Below, in pieces: positions 5,775 through 11,121 of a DNA stretch of 11,121 nucleotides. Origin of the DNA: Clostridium sp. CAG:632 (GTDB lineage: Bacteria; Bacillota; Clostridia; Lachnospirales; Lachnospiraceae). The first letter of the stretch is position 1; every line of letters begins with the position of its first letter. Location of the stretch: contig HF991316.1 in the NCBI GenBank assembly GCA_000431515.1, positions 1-11,121 of the forward strand. Direction: 5' to 3'. The notes under the pieces are model-generated. The model ran no database searches, was not told where the DNA came from, and saw only the letters and a program-made list of their open reading frames with translations. The position numbers and the translations under genes were made by a program.

Positions 5775-6230
5775 TTACCTTAACATTCCCCAGACCCAGT
5801 AGATCAGTCCCAATACCCAGCTTGTAAAGATTCCATATAGGATAACCGGTCCGGCAATCGTGAATACCTTCACTCCGATACCGAATACCTGTCCTTCCTT
5901 CTGATACTCAATACAGGGTGCTGCCACTGAGTTTGCAAACCCGGTGATCGGTACCAGTGCTCCGGCACCTCCGAACTTCGCCAGTGAGCCATAGAGATTA
6001 AAGCCCGTCAGAATAACACTGGTCAGGACCAACAGCATTGATACATAACTGCCTGCATCCTCCATCCCCAGTCCCGCCTGTGTCTGCAGCAACCGGGAGA
6101 TTGCCTCTCCGATCGTGCAGATCACTCCGCCGACCAGAAACGCTTTCAGACAATTCAGTGCGCAATTATGCTTCGGTGTTACTGTTTTTACATATGCATT
6201 ATATTCTTCATTACTAGGTTCTTTCAGCAT
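5775..6230 (-). CDS. spoVAC: Stage V sporulation protein AC
   Basis: SpoVAC is an inner-membrane channel protein of the spore, mechanosensitive in B. subtilis, and part of the SpoVA system that moves Ca-dipicolinic acid during spore formation and germination. The 151-residue protein matches it in YNAYVKTVTPKHNCALNCLKAFLVGG, the GAGALVPITGFANS block (88-101) and KEGQVFGIGVKVF. Three or four membrane segments are likely (about 27-47, 62-82, 117-134, 134-149). The longer cytoplasmic N-terminus with KAFLVGG separates it from the shorter SpoVAE paralogue. AAAGGTGG precedes the ATG by nine bases. It follows spoVAB after 92 bases with no promoter seen, and is the last gene before a strong terminator. 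Confidence 0.93.
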   Translation of the reverse strand: MLKEPSNEEYNAYVKTVTPKHNCALNCLKAFLVGGVICTIGEAISRLLQTQAGLGMEDAGSYVSMLLVLTSVILTGFNLYGSLAKFGGAGALVPITGFANSVAAPCIEYQKEGQVFGIGVKVFTIAGPVILYGIFTSWVLGLIYWVWGMLR

Positions 6231-6322
6231 GATCTTAATCCACCTTTCACTTCTTGATTTCTGTCTTATTAACTGCTATGAACCGGTATAAGCCGGCACC
6301 GCTTTATAATGATTTATATTGG

Positions 6323-6748
6323 TTATGATGGTTTTGTAAAACAGAAGAACTGGATCCAGCTTCCGGCCAACTTCCCGGCTCCGACTGCTACGATGATATA
6401 GGGCAGTCCTTTCCGGAGGGATACCCGGCGGCAGAGAATCGGGAACAGTTTCACCACATCTGCCAGTGCTCCTGCCAGACATCCGGTAAACATTCCGAAA
6501 AACAACCCGCTGACCGCCAGTCCGATCTGTCCGAGATGTATCGGAATTTCATATAGAGTCAGCAGATTGCCCACCGTTGTTCCAAACAGGATCAGTGTCT
6601 CCAGCCACATGGTATGTTTCCCCTGGTTCGCCCAGCTTTCCAATCTTGTATACACTCCGAGCGATGCCAGAAATGCAACATAGGCTCCGGCAATTGCGCC
6701 ACCTGCCGCCAGCCCGAGTACTATCATCAGGCATGTTTTAATCCACAT
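6323..6748 (-). CDS. spoVAB: Stage V sporulation protein AB
   Basis: With the start at 6748 the protein has 141 residues, the same length as B. subtilis SpoVAB. It is a polytopic membrane protein (hydrophobic at about 5-28, 47-66, 73-98, 115-133) with the family blocks GLAAGGAIAGAYVAFLASLGV, LGQIGLAVSGLFFGMFTGCLAGAL and KLFPILCRR. An ATG 27 bases upstream has no ribosome binding site; the chosen one has CGGAGG eight bases before it. The gene overlaps spoVAA by 11 bases. It is needed with SpoVAA for dipicolinic acid uptake in Bacillus, but its molecular job is unknown. Many Clostridia are reported to keep only the AC-AD-AE subset, so AA and AB here are notable. Confidence 0.9.
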   Translation of the reverse strand: MWIKTCLMIVLGLAAGGAIAGAYVAFLASLGVYTRLESWANQGKHTMWLETLILFGTTVGNLLTLYEIPIHLGQIGLAVSGLFFGMFTGCLAGALADVVKLFPILCRRVSLRKGLPYIIVAVGAGKLAGSWIQFFCFTKPS

Positions 6749-7364
6749 CCCGGCTGCCTCCGTTACGTTCTGCATCTGTGATAAAAGTCTGATTTACTCC
6801 CTGCTCATACTGGCGCATCTGTACCTGCAGCGGAGAAGGATCATTCGTCAATTTATATCTTCCGCCATGATTGAAGAACAGGATGATTCCCAGAAAAAGG
6901 CCAACCGAATATGCTGCCTGCAGCACACCCGGCCCATCCGCTTCCTGTCCGGTAAACAATAAATACATCTGACTAAAAAGCTCCGGCGTTGCTACATCTG
7001 TATTAAAGGTCATAATGGAGAATGCAGCGCCGAAAAATGCCAGCAGTCCTACCAGAATTCCTTTCAGCCGATCCTTCCATTTTGCCTGTTTTCCAATTGG
7101 TTTATAATATACGATAAAGTCTGTTTCCCCAATGCTTTCCACCTGACAGTTCGGAACGGCTGCGGATATCTGCCGGATCAGATAGCAGGCAGAAAACACC
7201 TGTTTTGCTTCCTGATTTCCCTTAAATTCGGTCAGAATGAGCTTCTGTACCTGCTTCTGAACACTCTTATTTTCACAGAACACTTCTGCTACATCCTGCA
7301 ACCGCACCACCGGACGGTTGATCGCAGAACTTTGTTGTACATTTAGATAGATCGTTTCGGACAT
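6738..7364 (-). CDS. spoVAA: Stage V sporulation protein AA
   Basis: The 208-residue protein has the SpoVAA layout: a soluble N-terminal part (about 1-98, starting SETIYLNVQ) and two membrane helices (about 102-121 and 148-164), with NHGGRYKLTNDPSPLQVQM near the C-terminus. SpoVAA belongs to the forespore inner-membrane SpoVA complex. The ATG at 7364 is preceded by GGGGGAGGTG at six bases, a very strong site; an in-frame ATG 36 bases upstream lies inside the preceding small gene and lacks such a site. Only one base separates the stop of that small gene (7366) from this start, so the two are translationally coupled. Confidence 0.92.
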   Translation of the reverse strand: MSETIYLNVQQSSAINRPVVRLQDVAEVFCENKSVQKQVQKLILTEFKGNQEAKQVFSACYLIRQISAAVPNCQVESIGETDFIVYYKPIGKQAKWKDRLKGILVGLLAFFGAAFSIMTFNTDVATPELFSQMYLLFTGQEADGPGVLQAAYSVGLFLGIILFFNHGGRYKLTNDPSPLQVQMRQYEQGVNQTFITDAERNGGSRDVD

Positions 7365-7365
7365 A

Positions 7366-7530
7366 TCAGGCACCTCCCCCGGTCTCAGGTACCGATTCAT
7401 CCATATACATCACAAGTGTTCCATCGGCATAATCCGGTCCGGTCTGTCTGACACTGAACAACCACAGGATTCCCGCCAGTACCATCAGTACCAGCAGCCA
7501 CCATATCCATTGATACCGTTTTTTCTGCAT
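7366..7530 (-). CDS. Small single-pass membrane protein between sigF and spoVAA, unknown function
   Basis: I do not recognise this 54-residue protein. It has a basic N-terminus (MQKKRYQ), one strongly hydrophobic segment (about 8-26, rich in Trp and Leu), and a short acidic tail (GPDYADGTLVMYMDESVPETGGG). It would sit in a membrane with the tail outside the cytoplasm by the positive-inside rule. The longer start at 7560 was rejected: it lies on the predicted transcription start. The chosen ATG has only a moderate site (GGATGG close by, GAGGAG 13 bases away). The stop codon is one base from the spoVAA start and the gene fills the interval between a forespore-type promoter and spoVAA, so it is probably expressed in the forespore with the SpoVA proteins. 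Confidence 0.65.
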   Translation of the reverse strand: MQKKRYQWIWWLLVLMVLAGILWLFSVRQTGPDYADGTLVMYMDESVPETGGGA

Positions 7531-7567
7531 AATTCCATCCACACTCCTCGACTTCTTCATTTACGAG

Positions 7568-7596
7568 TAGTATTTCCGGGATTTCAGTTTCTATGT
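7568..7596 (-). promoter_or_regulatory. spoVAA: Candidate forespore (sigma F / sigma G) promoter of the spoVA operon
   Basis: On the minus strand GGAAATACTA (7568-7577) matches the sigma F -10 pattern GGHNANAHTR at every position, and AATACTA matches the sigma G CATNHTA pattern but for one base. ACATA (7592-7596) is one base off the GHATR -35 box. Spacing is 14 bases by the sigma F count, one short of usual, and 17 by the sigma G count. It begins two bases after the sigF stop codon and ends 37 bases before the small membrane gene. Confidence 0.6.
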
Positions 7597-7597
7597 T

Positions 7598-8347
7598 TTA
7601 TTTTTTTAATTCGTCCCGGGAACTTTTTCCATGATTCATCTGTTCCCGCATTTTAGTCAATACCTTTTTCTCGATTCTGGATACCTGTACCTGTGATATT
7701 CCCAGAAATCCGGCGATCTCCGTCTGCGTCTTATCCTCAAAGTAGCGCATTCTTATGATACTGCGTTCCTTTTCCTCCAGCTGTCCCAGCAGTTCCTCCA
7801 GTGCCAGCCGGTCAACCGCCTGCCGGCTCTCATCCTCACTGCTCACCAGCTTATCGATCAGATAAATAGCGTTCCCGTCATTCTGATAAATGGTCTTATA
7901 TATGGATTCCACCTCCGAGCCGGCTTCCAGTGCGAGTACGATATCCTCTTTCTCAATCTCCAGAGAACTCGCCAGTTCTTCAATTGTCGGCTCGATTCCA
8001 TGTTCATTCATCATCTGCTCCCGGACAGAATAGACCTTATATGCCGTTTCCTTCAGGGAACGGCTCACCTTCACCATCCCATCATCCCGCAGAAACCGCT
8101 TGATCTCCCCCATGATCATAGGTACGGCATAGGTTGAAAACTTCACATCATAAGCCGGATCAAATTTATCAATACATTTCATCAGTCCGATGCAGCCGAT
8201 CTGATACAGGTCCTCCAGTTCATGTCCTCTGCCTGCAAAACGCCGGACAACACTCCATACCAGTCCGAGATTCTCGGTTGCCACCTGCTCGCGTGCTTTT
8301 CTGTCTCCCTCCTTCGCAAGCTTAATCAGTTCAATCGTCCTGTCCAT
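7598..8347 (-). CDS. sigF: RNA polymerase sigma factor, forespore-specific sigma F
   Basis: The 249-residue protein has the sigma-70 domains: region 2 (about 25-90, ENLGLVWSVVRRF...ELEDLYQIGCIGLMKCIDKFDP...FSTYAVPMIMGEIKRFLRD), region 3 (about 92-170) and region 4 (about 186-235) with the helix-turn-helix TQTEIAGFLGISQVQVSRIEKKVL. Sigma F is the first forespore sigma factor and is held inactive by SpoIIAB until SpoIIAA releases it. Gene order spoIIAA-spoIIAB-sigF marks it as sigma F rather than sigma G or B. The start at 8347 lies inside the end of spoIIAB (17-base overlap), with GGGAG six bases upstream, so the anti-sigma and sigma factors are made in a coupled way. The last codons run into seven A's before the stop. 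Confidence 0.97.
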   Translation of the reverse strand: MDRTIELIKLAKEGDRKAREQVATENLGLVWSVVRRFAGRGHELEDLYQIGCIGLMKCIDKFDPAYDVKFSTYAVPMIMGEIKRFLRDDGMVKVSRSLKETAYKVYSVREQMMNEHGIEPTIEELASSLEIEKEDIVLALEAGSEVESIYKTIYQNDGNAIYLIDKLVSSEDESRQAVDRLALEELLGQLEEKERSIIRMRYFEDKTQTEIAGFLGISQVQVSRIEKKVLTKMREQMNHGKSSRDELKK

Positions 8348-8831
8348 CCCGCGCTCCCATCGTTTTTACCATTGTGACACACGTTCCCTGTCCCTGCTCC
8401 GATTCTACCAGAAGCTGATCGGTAAATGCCTCCATAAAGGAAAATCCCATACCGGAACGTTCCTCCTCCGGTTTTGTCGTAAATAGAGGTTCCATGGCCT
8501 GCGGAACATCCGTGATGCCACATCCGTGATCCTTTACCTGAACGGTTACGGTATGATCCGCTATACACACCCGGAGCTGTACAGTGTCATGGTCGGTCAC
8601 TGCTGCGGGTGTCTCTCCGGCTTCCTGATTTTCTTCTGCGTGTTTCAGCTTCGGATCATAACCGTGGATGATCGCATTGGTCACTGCCTCCGAGACTGCC
8701 ACCTTCAGATCACTTAATTCCTCTAACGTAGGATTCAGACGGGAGACAAACGCTGCCACAACCACTCTGGCAAAGCCTTCATTCTCTCCCACTGCATCAA
8801 ATTCAATCATCATTTCATTCGTGTTACCCAT
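8331..8831 (-). CDS. spoIIAB: Anti-sigma F factor / serine kinase SpoIIAB
   Basis: SpoIIAB binds sigma F and keeps it off RNA polymerase; it is also the kinase that phosphorylates SpoIIAA. The Bergerat-type ATP site is complete: N-box SEAVTNAIIHGY (47-58), G1 box KDHGCGI (100-106) and the lid/G2 region PLFTTKPEEERSGMGFSFME (115-134). At 166 residues it is about 20 longer than B. subtilis SpoIIAB (146); the difference is mostly an acidic, probably flexible insert after HGYDP (about 61-82, EENQEAGETPAAVTDHD) between the N-box and the next strand. AAGGAGG precedes the ATG by five bases. It lies 58 bases after spoIIAA and overlaps sigF. Confidence 0.96.
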   Translation of the reverse strand: MGNTNEMMIEFDAVGENEGFARVVVAAFVSRLNPTLEELSDLKVAVSEAVTNAIIHGYDPKLKHAEENQEAGETPAAVTDHDTVQLRVCIADHTVTVQVKDHGCGITDVPQAMEPLFTTKPEEERSGMGFSFMEAFTDQLLVESEQGQGTCVTMVKTMGARDGQDD

Positions 8832-8850
8832 TGTATCCTCCTTATTATCC

Positions 8851-8862
8851 GCATGATCATGC
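8851..8862. repeat. Perfect 12-bp palindrome GCATGATCATGC between spoIIAA and spoIIAB
   Basis: The palindrome lies about 10 bases upstream of the spoIIAB ribosome binding site. On the + strand it is followed by CTTTTTTA, on the minus strand by the AT-rich leader of spoIIAB. As RNA it could form only a 4-bp stem with a GATC loop. Role unknown. Confidence 0.45.
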
Positions 8863-8889
8863 CTTTTTTATACTGTTTCATTGCCGGAA

Positions 8890-9219
8890 TTATTCTCCGG
8901 ATGTCATTACCTGCTCCAATGGTGTTACGATCCGGTAGATTCCGGACAATGTCAGCACCTTCTGCATCTCCCGGCTGACATGACTGACATATACCTGTCC
9001 ACCCCGGACTGCCAGCTCCCGATACCGTCCGGTGATCAGTCCGATTCCGGAGCTATCCATTAAAACTGTATTCCGGAAATCAAACACCACATATTTCACA
9101 TATTGCTCCTGCATTTTCTGTTTTACTGCAGTCCGAAGCCTTTCCGCCTGATAATGATCCACCTCCGGCGGAAGCAATATCCACAGCCACTCCTGCTCCA
9201 GTTTTAATTCATATTCCAT
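8890..9219 (-). CDS. spoIIAA: Anti-anti-sigma factor SpoIIAA
   Basis: This STAS-domain protein of 109 residues binds SpoIIAB and frees sigma F when unphosphorylated. The phosphorylation loop MDSSGIGLI is present; Ser56 corresponds to Ser58 of B. subtilis SpoIIAA, the residue phosphorylated by SpoIIAB and restored by the SpoIIE phosphatase. The block PPEVDHYQAE matches GELDHHTAE of the Bacillus protein. A start 39 bases further upstream was rejected since the ATG at 9219 has AGGAGG seven bases before it and agrees with the family length. It is the first gene of the spoIIA operon. Confidence 0.95.
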   Translation of the reverse strand: MEYELKLEQEWLWILLPPEVDHYQAERLRTAVKQKMQEQYVKYVVFDFRNTVLMDSSGIGLITGRYRELAVRGGQVYVSHVSREMQKVLTLSGIYRIVTPLEQVMTSGE

Positions 9220-9248
9220 ATCTCTGCCTCCTGATTCACGATCGTCAA

Positions 9249-9278
9249 ATGCTGTCAAAATATACCGTATTTTCCACC
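9249..9278 (-). promoter_or_regulatory. spoIIAA: Weak candidate sigma H promoter of the spoIIA operon
   Basis: On the minus strand GGTGGAAAA (9270-9278) and ACAGCAT (9249-9255) each differ by one base from RNAGGAWWW and RNMGAAT. Spacing is 14 bases, longer than the usual 11-12. The spoIIA operon is under sigma H in B. subtilis and this is the only candidate I see in the 78 bases between the upstream terminator and spoIIAA. Confidence 0.35.
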
Positions 9279-9297
9279 GCTATAACTGTGACGAAAC

Positions 9298-9334
9298 AAA
9301 AAAAGAGAAACCCCGGTTCCAAGGTTTCTCTTTT
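9298..9334. terminator. Intrinsic terminator after the TPR gene
   Basis: Arms AAAAGAGAAACC and GGTTTCTCTTTT surround a 10-base loop, with T runs on both strands. It ends the minus-strand TPR gene and shields the spoIIA operon. It could also stop + strand transcription. Confidence 0.92.
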
Positions 9335-9365
9335 GCTTCTATTATATATAATTGCTCTGTTTGTC

Positions 9366-10958
9366 TTATTCTTCCGGCATGGTATGCTCTGTTGATGTTG
9401 TGCCACCGGCTTCCGTACCGCTTTCTGTACTTCCGGATGTATCACTCTCGGTACTTGCATTCTCATCCCGGTTCGCATATTCCGAATCCGGGAATCGTTT
9501 ATTAATATCATCAAACAATGCATTCGCAGATGCCAGATCTCCGGTACTCTTATAAGCACTTGCCAGATTATATCGTGCTTCCACATCATCCGGCTTCAGA
9601 TTACAATACACCTTAAGCTGGGTGATCGCTTCTGCATAGTTCTCCGCACTGAATGCTGTCATGCCTGCACTCCGGTATGGATCCAAAATATCCGCACAGT
9701 TGTCTACTACGGTCTGTGCACAGGCTCTTGCTGACTCTGACAGCTCCGTATTACTTAAGTCTACACTGCCCAGTGCTGCGATCGCCGCTTCCCGGTCTCC
9801 GGTCATATATGCCTGCAGAGCCGTCAGAAGATTATTATCCAGACTGGTTCCGTTGTTCGCCTCGTTCATCTTTCCGATGGTTCCCTGCAGTTCATCGATT
9901 TTTGTCTGAAGGTCATCCGCCTTCTCCTGCATATTGGCAATCTGCTCATTCTTGCTAGCCAGCTCCGCACTGTAGGATGACTTCAGCTGCAGATTCTCAT
10001 TCCGCACCTCTTTGATGCGATTCGGCATAATAAGGAAAAACATGGCTGCCACTCCAAGCACCAGTCCTGCACACAGGTATAGTACATTATGCTTACCATA
10101 CTTGATCTCCTGATAGCTGCCGATCTCCAGATTGGAGTCCTGTCCGACATCCTCCGCAGCAGCACCCCGCTCAATGATTTCACGGATCTTCCGCTTCGCA
10201 GTCTCTTCTCCGTCCAGCTCTTTCTCGGACTCCCAGCCACTCTCGCCATCTGCATCCATCGGCGGGGGAGCCGCAAGACATGCGTCTCTCTCCTCTCCCG
10301 AAGCATCATCCTCATCTGCCTCATAGCTGCTATATCCATGCTGCTTCTCACTCTGATCGATCGCATCCAGATATTCCTGCGCCCGCGGATTGTAGCGGTC
10401 AATCTTCAATACCCGCTGCAGCGCCTTCTTTGCCTTTTCCATTGAGCCTGCCCGCATATAAACCAATGCCAGCAGCAGATATGCATTCACAAAATGCGGA
10501 TTCGAGCTTAAGATCCTTTTTAACTGGATCAGCGCCAGATCATCCTGCTTCTGCTTCACATAATGAAGGGTCAGGTTATATTTCTTCGCTGCCTGATCAT
10601 AGGCTGACAGCTTATTCTGATTGCCCTGTACCAGCTTCAGATAGCGGACCGCCGGATTCTCCTCTGCCTGATAGTTGGAGCTGATGACCCATTCCATCAG
10701 AGCCTCCACTACCTGTCCGCTCTCATAATATACCAGTCCCAGAAGGTTTCTGGCATCTATATTCAGCTTACTGTACCGCAGAGAGGTCTTCAATGCTTCC
10801 TCTGCTCCGGTCAGATCCCGATTCTTTGCTTTTGACAGTCCCTCATTATAATAGTAAAGAGAGGTGTTCCAGGCACGAATCAGATATTCCTGTTTTAATC
10901 CACACTCACTGCACACATTATTTATGAGTACAGGTGCTCCGCAATGTAAACAATTCAT
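9366..10958 (-). CDS. Zinc-ribbon, TPR and coiled-coil single-pass membrane protein, unknown function
   Basis: This 530-residue protein is not a named gene that I recognise. In order it shows a zinc ribbon (Cys3, Cys6, Cys16, Cys19), TPR-like helical repeats (about 30-200; clearest ARNLLGLVYYESGQVVEAL and AYLLLALVYMRAGSMEKAKKAL), an acidic linker (205-275), one membrane helix (about 292-311), a heptad-rich coiled coil (about 314-366), a second set of TPR-like repeats (about 376-490; ARYNLASAYKSTGDLASANALF) and a Ser/Thr/Glu-rich tail (498-530). There is no N-terminal signal peptide, so the zinc ribbon and first repeats should be in the cytoplasm and the second set outside. AGGTG precedes the start by nine bases. 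It is co-transcribed with the gene upstream (16-base gap) and ends at the terminator 9298-9334. Confidence 0.85.
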   Translation of the reverse strand: MNCLHCGAPVLINNVCSECGLKQEYLIRAWNTSLYYYNEGLSKAKNRDLTGAEEALKTSLRYSKLNIDARNLLGLVYYESGQVVEALMEWVISSNYQAEENPAVRYLKLVQGNQNKLSAYDQAAKKYNLTLHYVKQKQDDLALIQLKRILSSNPHFVNAYLLLALVYMRAGSMEKAKKALQRVLKIDRYNPRAQEYLDAIDQSEKQHGYSSYEADEDDASGEERDACLAAPPPMDADGESGWESEKELDGEETAKRKIREIIERGAAAEDVGQDSNLEIGSYQEIKYGKHNVLYLCAGLVLGVAAMFFLIMPNRIKEVRNENLQLKSSYSAELASKNEQIANMQEKADDLQTKIDELQGTIGKMNEANNGTSLDNNLLTALQAYMTGDREAAIAALGSVDLSNTELSESARACAQTVVDNCADILDPYRSAGMTAFSAENYAEAITQLKVYCNLKPDDVEARYNLASAYKSTGDLASANALFDDINKRFPDSEYANRDENASTESDTSGSTESGTEAGGTTSTEHTMPEE

Positions 10959-10974
10959 AACTCTTCACACCTAT

Positions 10975-11121
10975 CTATTCTTTATTCTGTGGTGGCTGCT
11001 GTGCCTGCTTCATGACCTCGATCAGTACATCTGCCACATCGCTGAAATCATTCTTATATATCGTATCCTCCAGCTGATTCATCTCTGCTGCAGGCTTAAA
11101 CTTCTTAATCTCTTCATCAAA
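10975..11121 (-). CDS. C-terminal end of an unidentified protein (partial)
   Basis: Translation from the right window edge gives 48 residues and a TAG stop: FDEEIKKFKPAAEMNQLEDT..., then VADVLIEVMKQAQQPPQNKE. The frame is open to the edge. It is helical and charged with a Gln/Pro tail, too short to assign a family. The short gap to the TPR gene (16 bases) and the lack of a promoter between them suggest one operon. Confidence 0.7.
   Translation of the reverse strand, partial: FDEEIKKFKPAAEMNQLEDTIYKNDFSDVADVLIEVMKQAQQPPQNKE

Noticed and set aside
6231..6322. Imperfect GC-rich inverted repeat (CCGG boxes) between spoVAB and spoVAC as a terminator or promoter
   Set aside because: Arms are short and mismatched, no T run follows, and no convincing promoter boxes are placed around it.
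7594..7612. Slippery A-run at the end of sigF as a programmed frameshift
   Set aside because: Seven A's precede the stop, but a slip would add only a few residues and no stimulating structure is seen.
9245..9589. Open frame of 114 codons on the minus strand overlapping the TPR gene end and spoIIAA upstream region
   Set aside because: It overlaps the TPR gene in another frame, runs through the terminator at 9298-9334 and its basic, Met/Arg-rich product resembles no protein family.
9983..10402. Arg-rich 139-codon frame inside the TPR gene
   Set aside because: Shadow of the TPR coding frame with typical out-of-frame composition and no ribosome binding site worth noting.

Overview
The window looks like chromosome from a spore-forming member of the Clostridia, most probably Lachnospiraceae. 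The reasons are a spoIIA operon joined to spoVA genes, strong AGGAGG-type ribosome binding sites, B. subtilis-like sigma-A promoters, an infC-rpmI-rplT operon behind an attenuator leader, and a BlaI/BlaR1-type pair. Family calls come from reading the proteins; no database search was possible.

Layout. 1-1479 (+): the end of a phage-type structural/lysis module, with a tail fibre C-terminus carrying an S74 self-cleaving chaperone domain and an overlapping Amidase_2 endolysin that has a plausible internal start for its C-terminal domain. A bidirectional terminator (1518-1567) separates it from the convergent infC-rpmI-rplT operon (-, 2737-1624). That operon has a sigma-A promoter, a leader with an attenuator and a competing helix, and very probably an AUU start codon for infC. 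2948-4763 (-): a BlaI-like repressor and an M56 metallopeptidase sensor with overlapping reading frames, behind their own promoter and a dyad. 4841-5617 (-): a single DUF1275/YoaK-like membrane protein with its own promoter and a 10-bp-period repeat upstream. 5684-9278 (-): a sporulation cluster read spoIIAA, spoIIAB, sigF, an unnamed one-helix membrane protein, spoVAA, spoVAB, spoVAC, then a strong terminator. 9298-11121 (-): a large membrane-spanning TPR protein and the tail of an unidentified gene.

How the parts work together. SpoIIAA and SpoIIAB control release of sigma F in the forespore. A good match to a forespore (sigma F/sigma G) promoter lies between the sigF stop codon and the small membrane-protein gene, so the first forespore sigma factor, or its successor sigma G, could directly switch on the downstream spoVA genes, whose products take up and release dipicolinic acid. 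The cluster stops after spoVAC: spoVAD and spoVAE are not here. In the ribosomal operon, L20 probably feeds back on the leader while IF3 feeds back on its own AUU start. The BlaI/M56 pair has the form of a protease-relayed signal system, but its outer domain is not a penicillin-binding sensor.

The strongest candidates for something undescribed are the small membrane protein between sigF and spoVAA with its forespore promoter, the spoVAA-AB-AC operon lacking AD/AE, the non-penicillin sensor of the M56 protein, and the TPR protein that appears to carry repeats on both sides of the membrane.
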